Virus record (IMG/VR): IMGVR_UViG_3300042527_000968
Coordinates: 1 to 23,893 of that record
Reading direction: 5' to 3' (one strand)
Source of the DNA: a virus
Length of the DNA stretch: 23,893 nt
Shown: positions 1-6,945 of the stretch, piece by piece
How the letters are laid out: every line of letters begins with the position of its first letter
How positions within the stretch are numbered: position 1 is the stretch's first letter
The notes under the pieces: model-generated
Seen by the model: only the letters and a program-made list of their open reading frames with translations
What the model was told of the DNA's origin: nothing
Databases searched by the model: none
Position numbers and translations under genes: made by a program

Positions 1-289
1 CTTGTTTGACTTCCTTAATTGCCTCCTTTTCTAGTTGTTTTAGTGATTTGAGTTCATCCTTATTCATTAGCCAAGTTACATCATCAGTGTCATCTCGCAA
101 AAATTCAGCATGTTTTGAGGCTATTTCCTGCTTAAAGTTAGCTATTTTCCTTTGGGCATCACCTATTATTTTAGGCATTTCTAAACCAGTCATCTTGTTT
201 TTGACATCATCTACCACCCGTGAGACCTTATTTAAATTGCTCTCGTCAATATCAAAACCCAGTCTTATCAGTAATTCTCTAGCTATCAT
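1..289 (-). CDS. tail tape measure protein, N-terminal part (runs off the window)
   Basis: Open minus-strand frame from ATG at 289 to the window edge, 96 codons without a stop. The first residues are MIARELLIRLGFDIDESNLN, the 'LGF-(x)-D-E-S-x-L' opening common to phage tape measure proteins. The rest of the visible part is Lys/Glu-rich and probably helical. The start codon overlaps the stop of the frame-shifted chaperone extension as ATGA (286-289), so translation is probably coupled. A gene directly after the tail chaperone pair is expected to be the tape measure, which sets tail length and forms the rod inside the tail tube. The identification rests on the short motif plus gene order; the long body that would prove it is outside the window. 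Confidence 0.7.
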   Translation of the reverse strand, partial: MIARELLIRLGFDIDESNLNKVSRVVDDVKNKMTGLEMPKIIGDAQRKIANFKQEIASKHAEFLRDDTDDVTWLMNKDELKSLKQLEKEAIKEVKQ

Positions 290-537
290 TTTTGTATTTT
301 TTTGTATGCTTCGGCTTCTACGCAAGCCTTCATATCAAGAAGGGCATTTGCTTTCATAATATCATCAAGAGACATTATACTACATACTTCCGTATAAGTT
401 ACTAACCCCTCCAGTATTGGACGCCAAATGATTAATTCTTCTGCTAAATCTTGATCTAATCGCTCAAAGAAGTTGGAGCTTGGACATCCGCTGTCGTTTC
501 TACCTTCTTGCTTATCTGCTCGTCGGTATCTTTTTTT
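286..537 (-). CDS. tail assembly chaperone, frameshift-dependent C-terminal (T-like) domain
   Basis: This frame is -1 relative to the chaperone gene at 456-914. It opens exactly at an A-run: a TAA in this frame sits at 540-538, immediately before it. It then stays open for 83 codons to TGA at 288-286. It has no start with a convincing ribosome site near its beginning; the first ATG is at 375. A -1 slip on the A-run would fuse about 128 residues of the upstream protein to about 81 from here, giving roughly a 209-residue product. The C-terminus, ending DMKACVEAEAYKKIQK, is helical and charged. Lambda gpG/gpGT and many other tailed phages make such a minor fusion chaperone just before the tape measure gene. 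The frame and position are seen; the fusion itself is inferred. Confidence 0.7.
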   Translation of the reverse strand, partial: KKRYRRADKQEGRNDSGCPSSNFFERLDQDLAEELIIWRPILEGLVTYTEVCSIMSLDDIMKANALLDMKACVEAEAYKKIQK

Positions 538-914
538 TTATCTTTAAATAGATCAAAGAACTCACTAAAATTGCATTCTAAAACAAATTGCAGAGCCCCA
601 ATTAATTCCAGATAATTATTCTGGTATATTCTATCAAAACTACCTCTATTAATAACCTGTTCGTCTCTAATGGTATTTGCAAGTAATTCAAGAATAAAAT
701 CGCCATCTTCATCTATCGCAATTAGTTCATCGATAACTTTTGAAAAGTTGATTTCATTATCTAGCAAGCGAGAACTATCAGATGGTACAATTCCACCAAA
801 TGCTGTGCTAAATAGCTTGGCAATTTTCCTAGCAATCTTATATCCCTTCATCGCAGGAAATAAAGTACAGTCGTATCTATGTCCTGCTACGATTTTATTT
901 CTTGTTTCTATCAC
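456..914 (-). CDS. tail assembly chaperone (G-like)
   Basis: A 152-aa protein encoded between the tail tube gene and the tape measure gene, the usual position of the tail assembly chaperone. The body is helical and acidic, with no recognisable enzyme motif. It ends in a low-complexity hydrophilic tail after a Lys-Asp-Lys-Lys-Lys segment at residues 124-128, which is the product of the A9 run. The start ATG overlaps the tube gene stop (914). The function, coating the tape measure during tail assembly, is inferred from gene order and from the frameshift arrangement, not from residue-level similarity. Confidence 0.65.
   Translation of the reverse strand: MIETRNKIVAGHRYDCTLFPAMKGYKIARKIAKLFSTAFGGIVPSDSSRLLDNEINFSKVIDELIAIDEDGDFILELLANTIRDEQVINRGSFDRIYQNNYLELIGALQFVLECNFSEFFDLFKDKKKDTDEQISKKVETTADVQAPTSLSD
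531..539 (-). promoter_or_regulatory. slippery A9 run for -1 ribosomal frameshift
   Basis: The zero frame reads GAT AAA AAA AAA GAT across nine consecutive A residues, so an A-AAA-AAA heptamer is available for simultaneous tRNA slippage. In the -1 frame a TAA lies directly upstream of the run and no stop follows until 286, so the slip must happen here if the downstream frame is used. Transcriptional slippage on A9 would also give mixed products and cannot be excluded. Confidence 0.68.
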
Positions 915-1339
915 TATTTAACCCCTCCGACAAAGTTGCTAGGATTAATGCAAATAATTGTCCATTCTCTATTCTTGTTATCATTACCGAACTCAACAGT
1001 GGCCTGTTTCTCAACATAAGCATTAACGCTCGTAAATAATGTAGTACCAGAGTTATCTTTAATCATAAAATTAAAAACTCCAGCATTACTTTTACGATCG
1101 GCTTCTAAAAATGAACTTAAGACATCGTTTGAAGGTGAGCTTTGAGTTAGTGTTAGAGTTACTTTAGCTATATTCTTGTTCTGCCTGAATCTTGTAACAT
1201 CGCCGTGAACATCTGAAGTAATACCATATTTAGCATCTTCAGTATCTACCGCTAGCATACTATCTTCTGCAAACCCTTGAATTGCACTAACTCCTACTAT
1301 CACGCCAATTTGATTGGGGTCAAAAACTTTTATTGCCAT
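914..1339 (-). CDS. tail tube protein (DUF3277-like)
   Basis: A 141-aa protein beginning MAIKVFDPNQIGVIVGVSAI. It has alternating beta-strand patterns, including a 'VTRFRQNKNIAKVTLTLTQSSPSNDVLS' type segment around residues 50-75 (near-invariant 'T-L-x-Q-x-S-x-S-N-D' in this family), and a late hydrophobic strand ending WTIICINPSNFVGG. This resembles DUF3277 phage structural proteins, which form the inner tail tube in phages that carry a DUF3383 sheath. It follows the sheath gene by 13 nt and precedes the chaperone, the standard sheath-tube-chaperone-tape order. The family is recognised from memory of its pattern. Confidence 0.75.
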   Translation of the reverse strand: MAIKVFDPNQIGVIVGVSAIQGFAEDSMLAVDTEDAKYGITSDVHGDVTRFRQNKNIAKVTLTLTQSSPSNDVLSSFLEADRKSNAGVFNFMIKDNSGTTLFTSVNAYVEKQATVEFGNDNKNREWTIICINPSNFVGGVK

Positions 1340-1352
1340 ATTTAGTACCTTA

Positions 1353-2402
1353 TTAAACTGTTAATATTCCTGAAATACCGATTTTATGTATTGCTCCAGC
1401 TAGCCTTGCTTCAAATTTAACATCAGGTAAAGTCCTGTTGGTTCTATTACTAACTAGTACATCTCTAACATCGGGTACGGATACTTTGATACTATCTCTA
1501 TCAAGAATTGATTTATCAGCTGCATCATTTAAAGTGTTTCTTACGATGCTTTCAACAATACCGATACCTTGGTTGGTAAAAGGTATTTTATCGGATGTAA
1601 CAAGTGCATTAGCAAGGGATAGCTTCATCTGAGAAGTAATCCAGTCTATACCGATCATGATATCGATATACTCACCTTGAGCCGTAATACCATCTAGCAT
1701 TATATCCCTGCCGCCGAAGTTGACGTAATAATTTCCTTTATTAGTAGATATTACTGCTCTCTGCGTGGAGCTAAGATTATCAGCTACGACATTTGTTAAA
1801 GTTTTATAAGCCCAGGTACTACTCCCTGCATTTTTAGTTAGCATTAAACCAAACCACGCAGCTTCAGGATAGGAAGTATTTGCTCCTGTATTAAAAATGG
1901 TAAATGTTCTATCGTAATTTTTAGCTTTTAGTTTGTAGATGATATGAGATTGATCATCTTGTACATAAGTTTTTACATCGCTGGAAGAAGTGCCGAATAT
2001 TCTGTAATTATCGGCTTGGACTAGAGCTGCAATTGCTAGTACGTCAACTGAATCAACACTGGTAATCATCACGCCATAAAAATTACTCTTCTTAAGAAGA
2101 ATTTTAGGATAAGCTTGCTCAAATGTTTCATCTTTAAATACTTGACCTATTAATAACTTGGTTGGCCTGATTTCCTGACCAAAATACAGCGATGCTGCCT
2201 TGTATTCTTTAGTATCAGTAGCAAAATCGCCAGTAACCTCTAGCAAGCTTCCATATTCTTTAACACGTATAGTCTCATCTGCTACTACATTTGCAGTTTT
2301 TTTTGCACTTCCTATTACCAAAAGAGTATCAAGTGAAATAGGTTCAAGACCCATAGTCGCTCTTGTGATATTTATTTTTACATATTCATCTATTAAAGCC
2401 AT
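1353..2402 (-). CDS. contractile tail sheath-like protein (DUF3383 family)
   Basis: A 349-aa protein that opens MALIDEYVKINITRATMG and continues with a segment ('LLVIGSAKK') typical of DUF3383 sheath-like proteins. The middle holds mixed alpha/beta sequence with a 'SNFYGVMITS' stretch near residue 105, and the C-terminal 60 residues include the conserved 'VSVPDVRDVLVSNRTNR' type region and a final beta strand. This family forms the contractile outer tail layer, so the phage is probably myovirus-like. The length fits the family. The stop of the preceding neck gene at 2403 directly abuts the start of this gene at 2402. Confidence 0.8.
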   Translation of the reverse strand: MALIDEYVKINITRATMGLEPISLDTLLVIGSAKKTANVVADETIRVKEYGSLLEVTGDFATDTKEYKAASLYFGQEIRPTKLLIGQVFKDETFEQAYPKILLKKSNFYGVMITSVDSVDVLAIAALVQADNYRIFGTSSSDVKTYVQDDQSHIIYKLKAKNYDRTFTIFNTGANTSYPEAAWFGLMLTKNAGSSTWAYKTLTNVVADNLSSTQRAVISTNKGNYYVNFGGRDIMLDGITAQGEYIDIMIGIDWITSQMKLSLANALVTSDKIPFTNQGIGIVESIVRNTLNDAADKSILDRDSIKVSVPDVRDVLVSNRTNRTLPDVKFEARLAGAIHKIGISGILTV

Positions 2403-2933
2403 TTAAATACCTACCTTTACTGTATATTGTTTATTTGATATGCCGTCATTAAAAACCACTTTTTCAATTATACCGACATTATCCTCTATCGTCTTATTAA
2501 AAGCGATTTCCAGCTCTAGAATAGCCTTGCTTTCCATTTGTTCATTAAGCATTACAGGTAGAGCTGAAACGTTTTTGATTACCCTATGGAGTGCTAATTC
2601 TCCTTTAAATACGCTATTTTGTAGCTCGGTATTAAAAGCACTATACAAGCTACCTAGTAAGTCCTCTGCTTCATGTAAAACATCGCTAAAAGCAATAAAA
2701 CTAGCCGTCGTAACCATAGATGTCGTGATTTTCTGATATCCGCTCGCATCTGTTGCTCTAACAATCGGAGTACCAACGTTTTTAAAATTAGCTAAGGATA
2801 TTGTAACAAAAGGTTTTTTAGGCCTTGGGCTACTCTGATTGGCAAATATTATTTTTTCTACAGGTAGCAGAGGTATTGCCTGGGCGGTAAAAGCATGCAT
2901 GTTACTATATAGCTGACTAATTAGCATCGACAT
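2403..2933 (-). CDS. neck/tail terminator protein (gp12-like, LIC_12616 family)
   Basis: A 176-aa protein, likely of the 'phage neck terminator gp12-like' family: an N-terminal helix, then 'PRPKKPFVTISLAN', where a conserved proline-rich loop precedes a beta strand ending in Ile-Ser, and a final set of strands. It would cap the tail tube and join it to the head. It overlaps the head-closure gene by 17 nt (2917-2933) and abuts the sheath gene, matching the head-to-tail transition in gene order. No catalytic residues are expected. The assignment is from pattern plus synteny. Confidence 0.65.
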   Translation of the reverse strand: MSMLISQLYSNMHAFTAQAIPLLPVEKIIFANQSSPRPKKPFVTISLANFKNVGTPIVRATDASGYQKITTSMVTTASFIAFSDVLHEAEDLLGSLYSAFNTELQNSVFKGELALHRVIKNVSALPVMLNEQMESKAILELEIAFNKTIEDNVGIIEKVVFNDGISNKQYTVKVGI

Positions 2934-3270
2934 TCTCCCTTACTACCAAAACCTCATAATGAGCGGTCGGATATTTTAAATTCTGATGAGCCGTAACTCT
3001 TATTACCTGATATCTTTCCCCTTCAATCATAACTACATCTGGTTTGCTTTTATTTACTTTTGAGGTTTCTAGTTTCGTATTAGTAAATAAAGTATAACTC
3101 TCTTTGGTGCGTTCCCCTTCAGGTAGTGTTTGCATTATTTCGGCATCCGTAGCCTGAACGCTGGCTTTAATTGTAAAAGAAGTATCTGCTCCGTCTTGCC
3201 ATAAACCGTTAGCATATTGACCTTCACCTATTCTTAAAGCAGTTAAATCTCTTCTAAAAACATCAAACAT
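2917..3270 (-). CDS. head closure / stopper-like protein
   Basis: A 117-aa beta-rich protein. It contains 'ANGLWQDGADTSFTIKASVQ' early and 'MQTLPEGERTKESYTLFT' in the middle, then 'MIEGERYQVIRV' and a terminal 'YEVLVVREN'. The run of glycine/tryptophan turn, 'LPEG-R' and 'IEGERYxVxxV' is typical of small phage head-closure (stopper/neck) proteins. It lies immediately after the gp10-like connector gene with one-base spacing, as expected for the connector complex that seals packaged DNA. The exact family cannot be settled by eye. Confidence 0.6.
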   Translation of the reverse strand: MFDVFRRDLTALRIGEGQYANGLWQDGADTSFTIKASVQATDAEIMQTLPEGERTKESYTLFTNTKLETSKVNKSKPDVVMIEGERYQVIRVTAHQNLKYPTAHYEVLVVRENVDAN

Positions 3271-3720
3271 TTAATTTTCTATTTTATAATGAATAGAGCC
3301 TCGCATTTCGCCAGTATCAATAAGAGTTTTACTACTACCTTTTCTTTTAATTGTAGCTGGTGAATTTGGCGGCGGCATATTAGAGGAAATCTTCTCTTTT
3401 ATGTCTCCGACAATTTTTTCACCAAGAAGTCCCAAATATTGATTTACGTCCACTTCTTCAGTAAGTAACCTATCTACAATTTTATCTATACTTTTCCCCC
3501 ATTCCTGATTTTTCTCATCCGAAGTACTACGTATAAATGAACGCTCCGGAATATTACTTGTTCCATATTCATTAGCTAAAGCACGATTTACTATAAGCTC
3601 ACCGTTTTTACCTTTTCCGCTATCTGCAAAAATACCTACTTTTAAAACTTTACCTTTAAAATTCTTTATCGCTTTTTTAAATTGTTTTAATCCAGTATCC
3701 TTATCAACTATACGAACCAT
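3271..3720 (-). CDS. HK97 gp10-like head-tail connector/completion protein
   Basis: A 149-aa protein when started at ATG 3720 (MVRIVDKDTG). A TTG nine bases further upstream also gives an open frame, but ATG 3720 overlaps the upstream stop as TAATG and is the better start. Around residues 27-30 is 'KVGIFADS', then 'ALANEYGTSNIPERSFIR' (the 'N-E-[FY]-G-T-x-x-I-P-x-R-x-F-[IM]-R' signature) and 'IDTGEMRGSIHY' near the C-terminus. These motifs define gp10-like / Mu gpG-like morphogenesis proteins that join head to tail. The match to the signature is strong. Confidence 0.8.
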   Translation of the reverse strand: MVRIVDKDTGLKQFKKAIKNFKGKVLKVGIFADSGKGKNGELIVNRALANEYGTSNIPERSFIRSTSDEKNQEWGKSIDKIVDRLLTEEVDVNQYLGLLGEKIVGDIKEKISSNMPPPNSPATIKRKGSSKTLIDTGEMRGSIHYKIEN

Positions 3721-4073
3721 TATAAGCAACTTCTAGTAATCGGGGCGATCGTAACGCTTTTTAATAAAGCCATGTATTTGCCGCCGTAACTGGATAAATC
3801 GTATTCAGAATTAATATTTGTGTTTACAGCATAATTAATATTTAATTTTCCTTCTGATACGGAAGTTACAGCTCCACCAGCTCCCTTTCTTTTTAACGAT
3901 AGATCAATATTATGAGCGGCTAAATACACGATTAAATTATCTCTTATCGGCACTCTTATATTTTGCGATATTAATTCATCTGCCATGGCTAAATGATCAT
4001 TTATAACATCATCGCCGATGTCTTTAAACTCATCGGCAATTCTTTTAAAACGGAGCAATAAATCCATACTCAT
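3720..4073 (-). CDS. head-tail adaptor (DUF4054-like)
   Basis: A 117-aa protein with an N-terminal helical half, then 'YLAAHNIDLSLKRKGAGGAV' and 'VSEGKLNINYA', followed by a 'SSYGGKYMALLKS' segment. The 'L-A-A-H-x-[LI]-x-x ... G-A-[GA]-G-[AP]-V-[TS] ... G-x-[LV]-x-[VI]-x-Y-A' arrangement matches DUF4054 phage adaptors, which attach to the portal as the first connector ring. It sits between major capsid and gp10-like genes, as in related phages. A conserved C-terminal 'I-T' motif closes the protein. Confidence 0.72.
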   Translation of the reverse strand: MSMDLLLRFKRIADEFKDIGDDVINDHLAMADELISQNIRVPIRDNLIVYLAAHNIDLSLKRKGAGGAVTSVSEGKLNINYAVNTNINSEYDLSSYGGKYMALLKSVTIAPITRSCL

Positions 4074-4083
4074 AAGCAGCAGG

Positions 4084-5061
4084 TTATTTCGCTGCTCTTA
4101 TAGCAATCGCATTCGGTTGTCTTACAACCAAACCACCATGTCTTGATACGCAATAAGAAATATACTCCAGTCCTACGGCTTGTAACGGCTTTGCTTCAAA
4201 AGGTTCTGCCATTACATGCTCTATAAAATCCCGATCGTTATTCATGATAACAAAACCATCTTTAGTACCACCGCTAGTTACTGCTTTAGGCGTAGTATCA
4301 AAAGCTTTTGTTAATTCTGGAGCAACAACGATTTTTATACTTTGGGCAGTTTCAAATTGGGTTTTTACAGTAATTCCATTGTAAGTATTAAATATCAGAG
4401 TATTAATAATATTATACATACCTGGTGAAATTAACATTATGTTAGGATATATTAAATTATTACTGTTCGTTAAAATACTATTATAAGCATCTGTTAAATC
4501 CTTATATACATCGGTAGCAGCAACAGTAGACAAAGACCAGTCGGCTACAGTTTTTGTCGGAGCAGCGACATAAGGATTATTAAATAATCCAGATAACCCA
4601 AGTTCTTTATAGCCAAAAAAACAGGTAGTATTCATAAGTTCAAAATTTGAACGCATGGCCTGTCTCTTAAGAGTTCCTACTACATCCCTTCTTAAAGCTG
4701 AGGATGCTAGAATATCCCCGTCACTAAAAGCCAAAGCACAAGCAACATCTGCTATGACGGATGAATATTGTTTACCGCCAGTGCCAACAAAAGGTACATC
4801 AGTATTTTTACCATTCTTAACTGCCGCATATTTTGATTTACCAAAACCTTCAAACATTGCGTAAGTATATATTGTCTGGTATTTATCCACTTCTTTTTCA
4901 TGAAACACGGAAAAAGCAGTTAACGGACTTCTTAAAATATCGTATTGTTTTGGATCAAAGGCCGTTAATTCATTTGTAAAGAACATCAGCTCATTAGCAT
5001 CCACCCTACGATTAGACCCTAAAAAGTTACTATTTGATCTAAAAACAGGTACATTTTCCAT
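4084..5061 (-). CDS. major capsid protein (DUF2184-like)
   Basis: A 325-aa protein. The N-terminal 80 residues contain 'ELTAFDPKQYDILRSPLTAF', and the middle includes 'VACALAFSDGDILASSALRRD', a stretch typical of DUF2184 capsid proteins. 'FFGYKELGLSGLFNNPYV' follows (the 'G-x-x-x-x-[GA]-[LI]-x-G-[LF]-[LF]-N-x-P' feature), and the C-terminus is 'YCVSRHGGLVVRQPNAI'. DUF2184 proteins adopt the HK97 fold and build the shell. The length and position, after the cement protein and before the adaptor, both fit. It has its own spacing of 9 nt to the upstream gene. Confidence 0.8.
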   Translation of the reverse strand: MENVPVFRSNSNFLGSNRRVDANELMFFTNELTAFDPKQYDILRSPLTAFSVFHEKEVDKYQTIYTYAMFEGFGKSKYAAVKNGKNTDVPFVGTGGKQYSSVIADVACALAFSDGDILASSALRRDVVGTLKRQAMRSNFELMNTTCFFGYKELGLSGLFNNPYVAAPTKTVADWSLSTVAATDVYKDLTDAYNSILTNSNNLIYPNIMLISPGMYNIINTLIFNTYNGITVKTQFETAQSIKIVVAPELTKAFDTTPKAVTSGGTKDGFVIMNNDRDFIEHVMAEPFEAKPLQAVGLEYISYCVSRHGGLVVRQPNAIAIRAAK

Positions 5062-5070
5062 AAAAACCTC

Positions 5071-5616
5071 TTATAATTTATTTATTTGAATGACAGCTAA
5101 GTTATTTGCCGTTGGAACGCTAAAAAATGTTCCTATTGAAATAAAAGCTTCACTTCCAGACGTTGGATCGCTATCTGCGGCTCTAATAGTACCGATTAAA
5201 GAGGCGGTAGCAGATGCCGTCTGATACCAGGCTTGAGTTTTTCCAACTGTACTTTGACTTACCGTAGCACCTACTTGAATCACTACTCTTCCAACTTTTA
5301 CAACTGGCACCATTGACCCGATAGGATAAGTATGAGTATTGTTTGAAGTAACATTTACTACCTGACCAGTTGTAGTATCGGTAGATAATACCCCACCAGC
5401 TACAGCAAAATTACTTTCTATCGCTATACCCCAAAGAGTACCGCCAGCAACTAAAGCTTTGACCTGTTTTGTAGGGTCTGTTCCAAGTTGAACGGGTTGA
5501 CCAAAACTAATAGCTGTTTCAGCAGCATAAGAATCCACTTGCGTTAGTGAAGTATCTAATATTTGTCCTAAAAAATAAGGTTTAGATGTTAAAGCATTTG
5601 AAAAACTTGTTTGCAT
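5071..5616 (-). CDS. head decoration / structural cement protein (gp24-like)
   Basis: A 181-aa, Thr/Ser/Val/Gly-rich beta protein with few charges. It contains 'ETAISFGQPVQLGTDPTKQV' near residues 33-53 and 'WGIAIES' afterwards, then repeated short strands around 'VGRVVIQVGATV'. This is the pattern of the small beta-barrel cement proteins ('structural cement Gp24', related to DUF2190) that stabilise the capsid in phages with DUF2184 capsids. It sits one base past the protease/scaffold gene stop and 9 nt before the capsid gene. Confidence 0.68.
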   Translation of the reverse strand: MQTSFSNALTSKPYFLGQILDTSLTQVDSYAAETAISFGQPVQLGTDPTKQVKALVAGGTLWGIAIESNFAVAGGVLSTDTTTGQVVNVTSNNTHTYPIGSMVPVVKVGRVVIQVGATVSQSTVGKTQAWYQTASATASLIGTIRAADSDPTSGSEAFISIGTFFSVPTANNLAVIQINKL

Positions 5617-5617
5617 A

Positions 5618-6142
5618 TTATGATACCTTTTTTTCTTTTAATTGTTTAAATATTCCGTCTCTCATACTGTTATTAATGGATACGTCACAATTTTGCTGTA
5701 GAACTCCAAAAACTCCTTTTGTATCAACATTAGATACTTTTAAACTAGTACCTACAAAAGTCTCAAACATACCTTTGATATATTCATCCGATTTACCGGT
5801 AAAATCTATTGCATCGGTTCTGTTTGCATTCATGGCAGCTTCCATGATTTCTCTATCGGTATGAGCTAGATACCCAAAACTATCATTTTTTAAGAACGGC
5901 ATTGCTTGAGCAAATAGAGCTACTCTCTCTATTACCGCTTTTCTTATGAGATCATCGGTTCTGATGGCTTTTTCAGCTTCAAGCTCCTTTTTAGTTGCCG
6001 CCCAAGCTTTCTCTACGTGATCTAGTTTTGTCTCAAGAGTTATTAATTTATTTTCTAATAAATTCTTTTCAGCTGTTATTGCGTCTAGCCTTAATTGTAG
6101 CTCTCCGCTATCATTTTTTGTTTCTGCCTTGTCATTAGACAT
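5618..6142 (-). CDS. nested scaffolding protein (internal start within protease gene)
   Basis: An in-frame ATG at 6142 (residue 194 of the protease protein, MSNDKAETK) is preceded by GAGG five bases upstream, a better ribosome site than the long form has. Translation from here would give a 174-aa protein containing exactly the coiled-coil scaffold and C-terminal part without the protease. Lambda C/Nu3 and similar genes make scaffold from a nested start in the same way. The site is seen; its use is inferred. Confidence 0.5.
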   Translation of the reverse strand: MSNDKAETKNDSGELQLRLDAITAEKNLLENKLITLETKLDHVEKAWAATKKELEAEKAIRTDDLIRKAVIERVALFAQAMPFLKNDSFGYLAHTDREIMEAAMNANRTDAIDFTGKSDEYIKGMFETFVGTSLKVSNVDTKGVFGVLQQNCDVSINNSMRDGIFKQLKEKKVS

Positions 6143-6721
6143 ACTAACCTCATTTTGATTGTTAATTTCGAATACTTCTTTTAACTGTGCGGCATTATCA
6201 AATCTGAATCTGGCATCACGACCCGCTCTACCTTGCGGTACTGCGGCTAAATGGTTATAAACAGGATTTAACTGCCGATAATCGTATTTCTCACCTTTAT
6301 ACACCCCTTTTTCCTGTACTAGCTCTACTTCATATCCATAAGAAAGCTCCGTAAGGCTACCGCTTAATATTTGGTCTATAACGTCTTTATGAGTAACCGT
6401 GATTGAAGTAATAATTTTATCATCGATTATGTCATATCTCTCACCCGTGTAGCCGACCTGATATTTTGCAGCGTTGCTGGAATCAACAAACTCTGGTGGG
6501 TGATTAGCGGTTACTGGTATCATCTTAAGAGTATCTAAACTCTCTTTTTTAAAAATGTCGTCTGGATGTCTAAGTTCTCTTCGCACGCTCCCGTCTAGGT
6601 TTAAATACTCAAAAACTCCAGCACGAGATGCTACGACTTCACCTTGTAAATAACCGTCTTTGGTCTTTTTAACCTTAGGAAATTTGACAGTATCAAATCT
6701 AAAACTTTTTTGATTTTTCAT
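5618..6721 (-). CDS. head maturation protease fused to scaffold (DUF2213)
   Basis: A 367-aa protein in two parts. Residues 1-180 match DUF2213: 'GYLQGEVVASRAGVFEY', then 'VTANHPPEF' with His74, 'LTELSYGYEVEL' with Ser127, and 'YNHLAAVPQGRAGRDA' with His157. His74 and Ser127 are the likely catalytic pair of this prohead protease family; the role of the third residue is uncertain. Residues 195-275 are charged coiled coil, consistent with a scaffolding domain, followed by a globular C-terminal part. The start at 6721 has no clear Shine-Dalgarno, in contrast to the internal start at 6142. It lies downstream of the structured non-coding element at 6737-6910. Confidence 0.8.
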   Translation of the reverse strand: MKNQKSFRFDTVKFPKVKKTKDGYLQGEVVASRAGVFEYLNLDGSVRRELRHPDDIFKKESLDTLKMIPVTANHPPEFVDSSNAAKYQVGYTGERYDIIDDKIITSITVTHKDVIDQILSGSLTELSYGYEVELVQEKGVYKGEKYDYRQLNPVYNHLAAVPQGRAGRDARFRFDNAAQLKEVFEINNQNEVSMSNDKAETKNDSGELQLRLDAITAEKNLLENKLITLETKLDHVEKAWAATKKELEAEKAIRTDDLIRKAVIERVALFAQAMPFLKNDSFGYLAHTDREIMEAAMNANRTDAIDFTGKSDEYIKGMFETFVGTSLKVSNVDTKGVFGVLQQNCDVSINNSMRDGIFKQLKEKKVS

Positions 6722-6736
6722 AGCAAATTATTAACG

Positions 6737-6764
6737 TTGACAAACTAATCTAGGCATGTAAAAC
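6737..6764 (+). promoter_or_regulatory. candidate plus-strand promoter (TTGACA - 16 - TAAAAC)
   Basis: A perfect -35 consensus TTGACA lies at 6737-6742, with TAAAAC (4 of 6) at 6759-6764 after a 16-bp spacer. It points into the structured element at 6771-6906, and so against the direction of the phage operon. No plus-strand gene follows. AT-rich DNA makes chance hexamers likely, but the pairing with a plus-strand terminator 120 bp on is suggestive. Confidence 0.35.
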
Positions 6765-6770
6765 TTGCTA

Positions 6771-6906
6771 TTACAAAAAAAGGGCAAAAAAATAGCCATA
6801 TATTAAGATTGCCGCATACTTTTTTTGTAAATACCAAGTCTTTAAGATGATTCGCTGCCCTCCAAGACTGCCCATCATCTTAAAGACCGATTTTCGGTCT
6901 ATTTTT
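6771..6906 (+). ncRNA. candidate structured small RNA or palindromic element
   Basis: Three inverted repeats fill this non-coding gap. TTACAAAAAAAG (6771-6782) pairs perfectly over 12 bp with 6819-6830. GTCTTTAAGATGAT (6838-6851) pairs perfectly over 14 bp with 6874-6887. A short terminator hairpin ends the element. The 22-nt loop of the second hairpin is C-rich, carries TGCCC twice and includes CCTCC, the anti-Shine-Dalgarno core, which some small RNAs use to bind messages. A plus-strand transcript would start just after the promoter-like site. Alternatives are a mobile palindromic element of the Rickettsia type, or a leader structure in the minus-strand operon message ahead of the protease gene. 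No known RNA family is recognised. Confidence 0.35.
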
Positions 6907-6910
6907 TCTT
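6884..6910 (+). terminator. candidate intrinsic terminator, plus strand
   Basis: AGACCGA-TTT-TCGGTCT forms a 7-bp hairpin followed by ATTTTTTCTT, the classic shape of a rho-independent terminator on the plus strand. In the minus direction only three T residues follow, so termination of the phage operon here is less likely. Its first four bases (6884-6887) are shared with the 14-bp stem just upstream, so the two structures partly compete. Confidence 0.5.
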
Positions 6911-6945
6911 TTTACCTCTTTAACTTCCGACTAACGCCTTTATCC

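Noticed and set aside
6-359. A 117-codon plus-strand frame at the left edge
   Set aside because: It is antisense to the tape measure start and the chaperone extension. Its translation is a Ser/Leu/Phe-rich mirror of helical coding sequence, and both minus-strand genes it covers have coupled starts.
3720-3729. TTG start for the gp10-like gene
   Set aside because: ATG 3720 forms a TAATG overlap with the upstream stop and fits the usual length; the TTG adds only three residues inside the upstream gene.
6884-6910. A terminator for the minus-strand late operon
   Set aside because: The T tract lies on the plus-strand side of the hairpin; in the operon direction only three T residues follow, and downstream head genes would have no other clear promoter.
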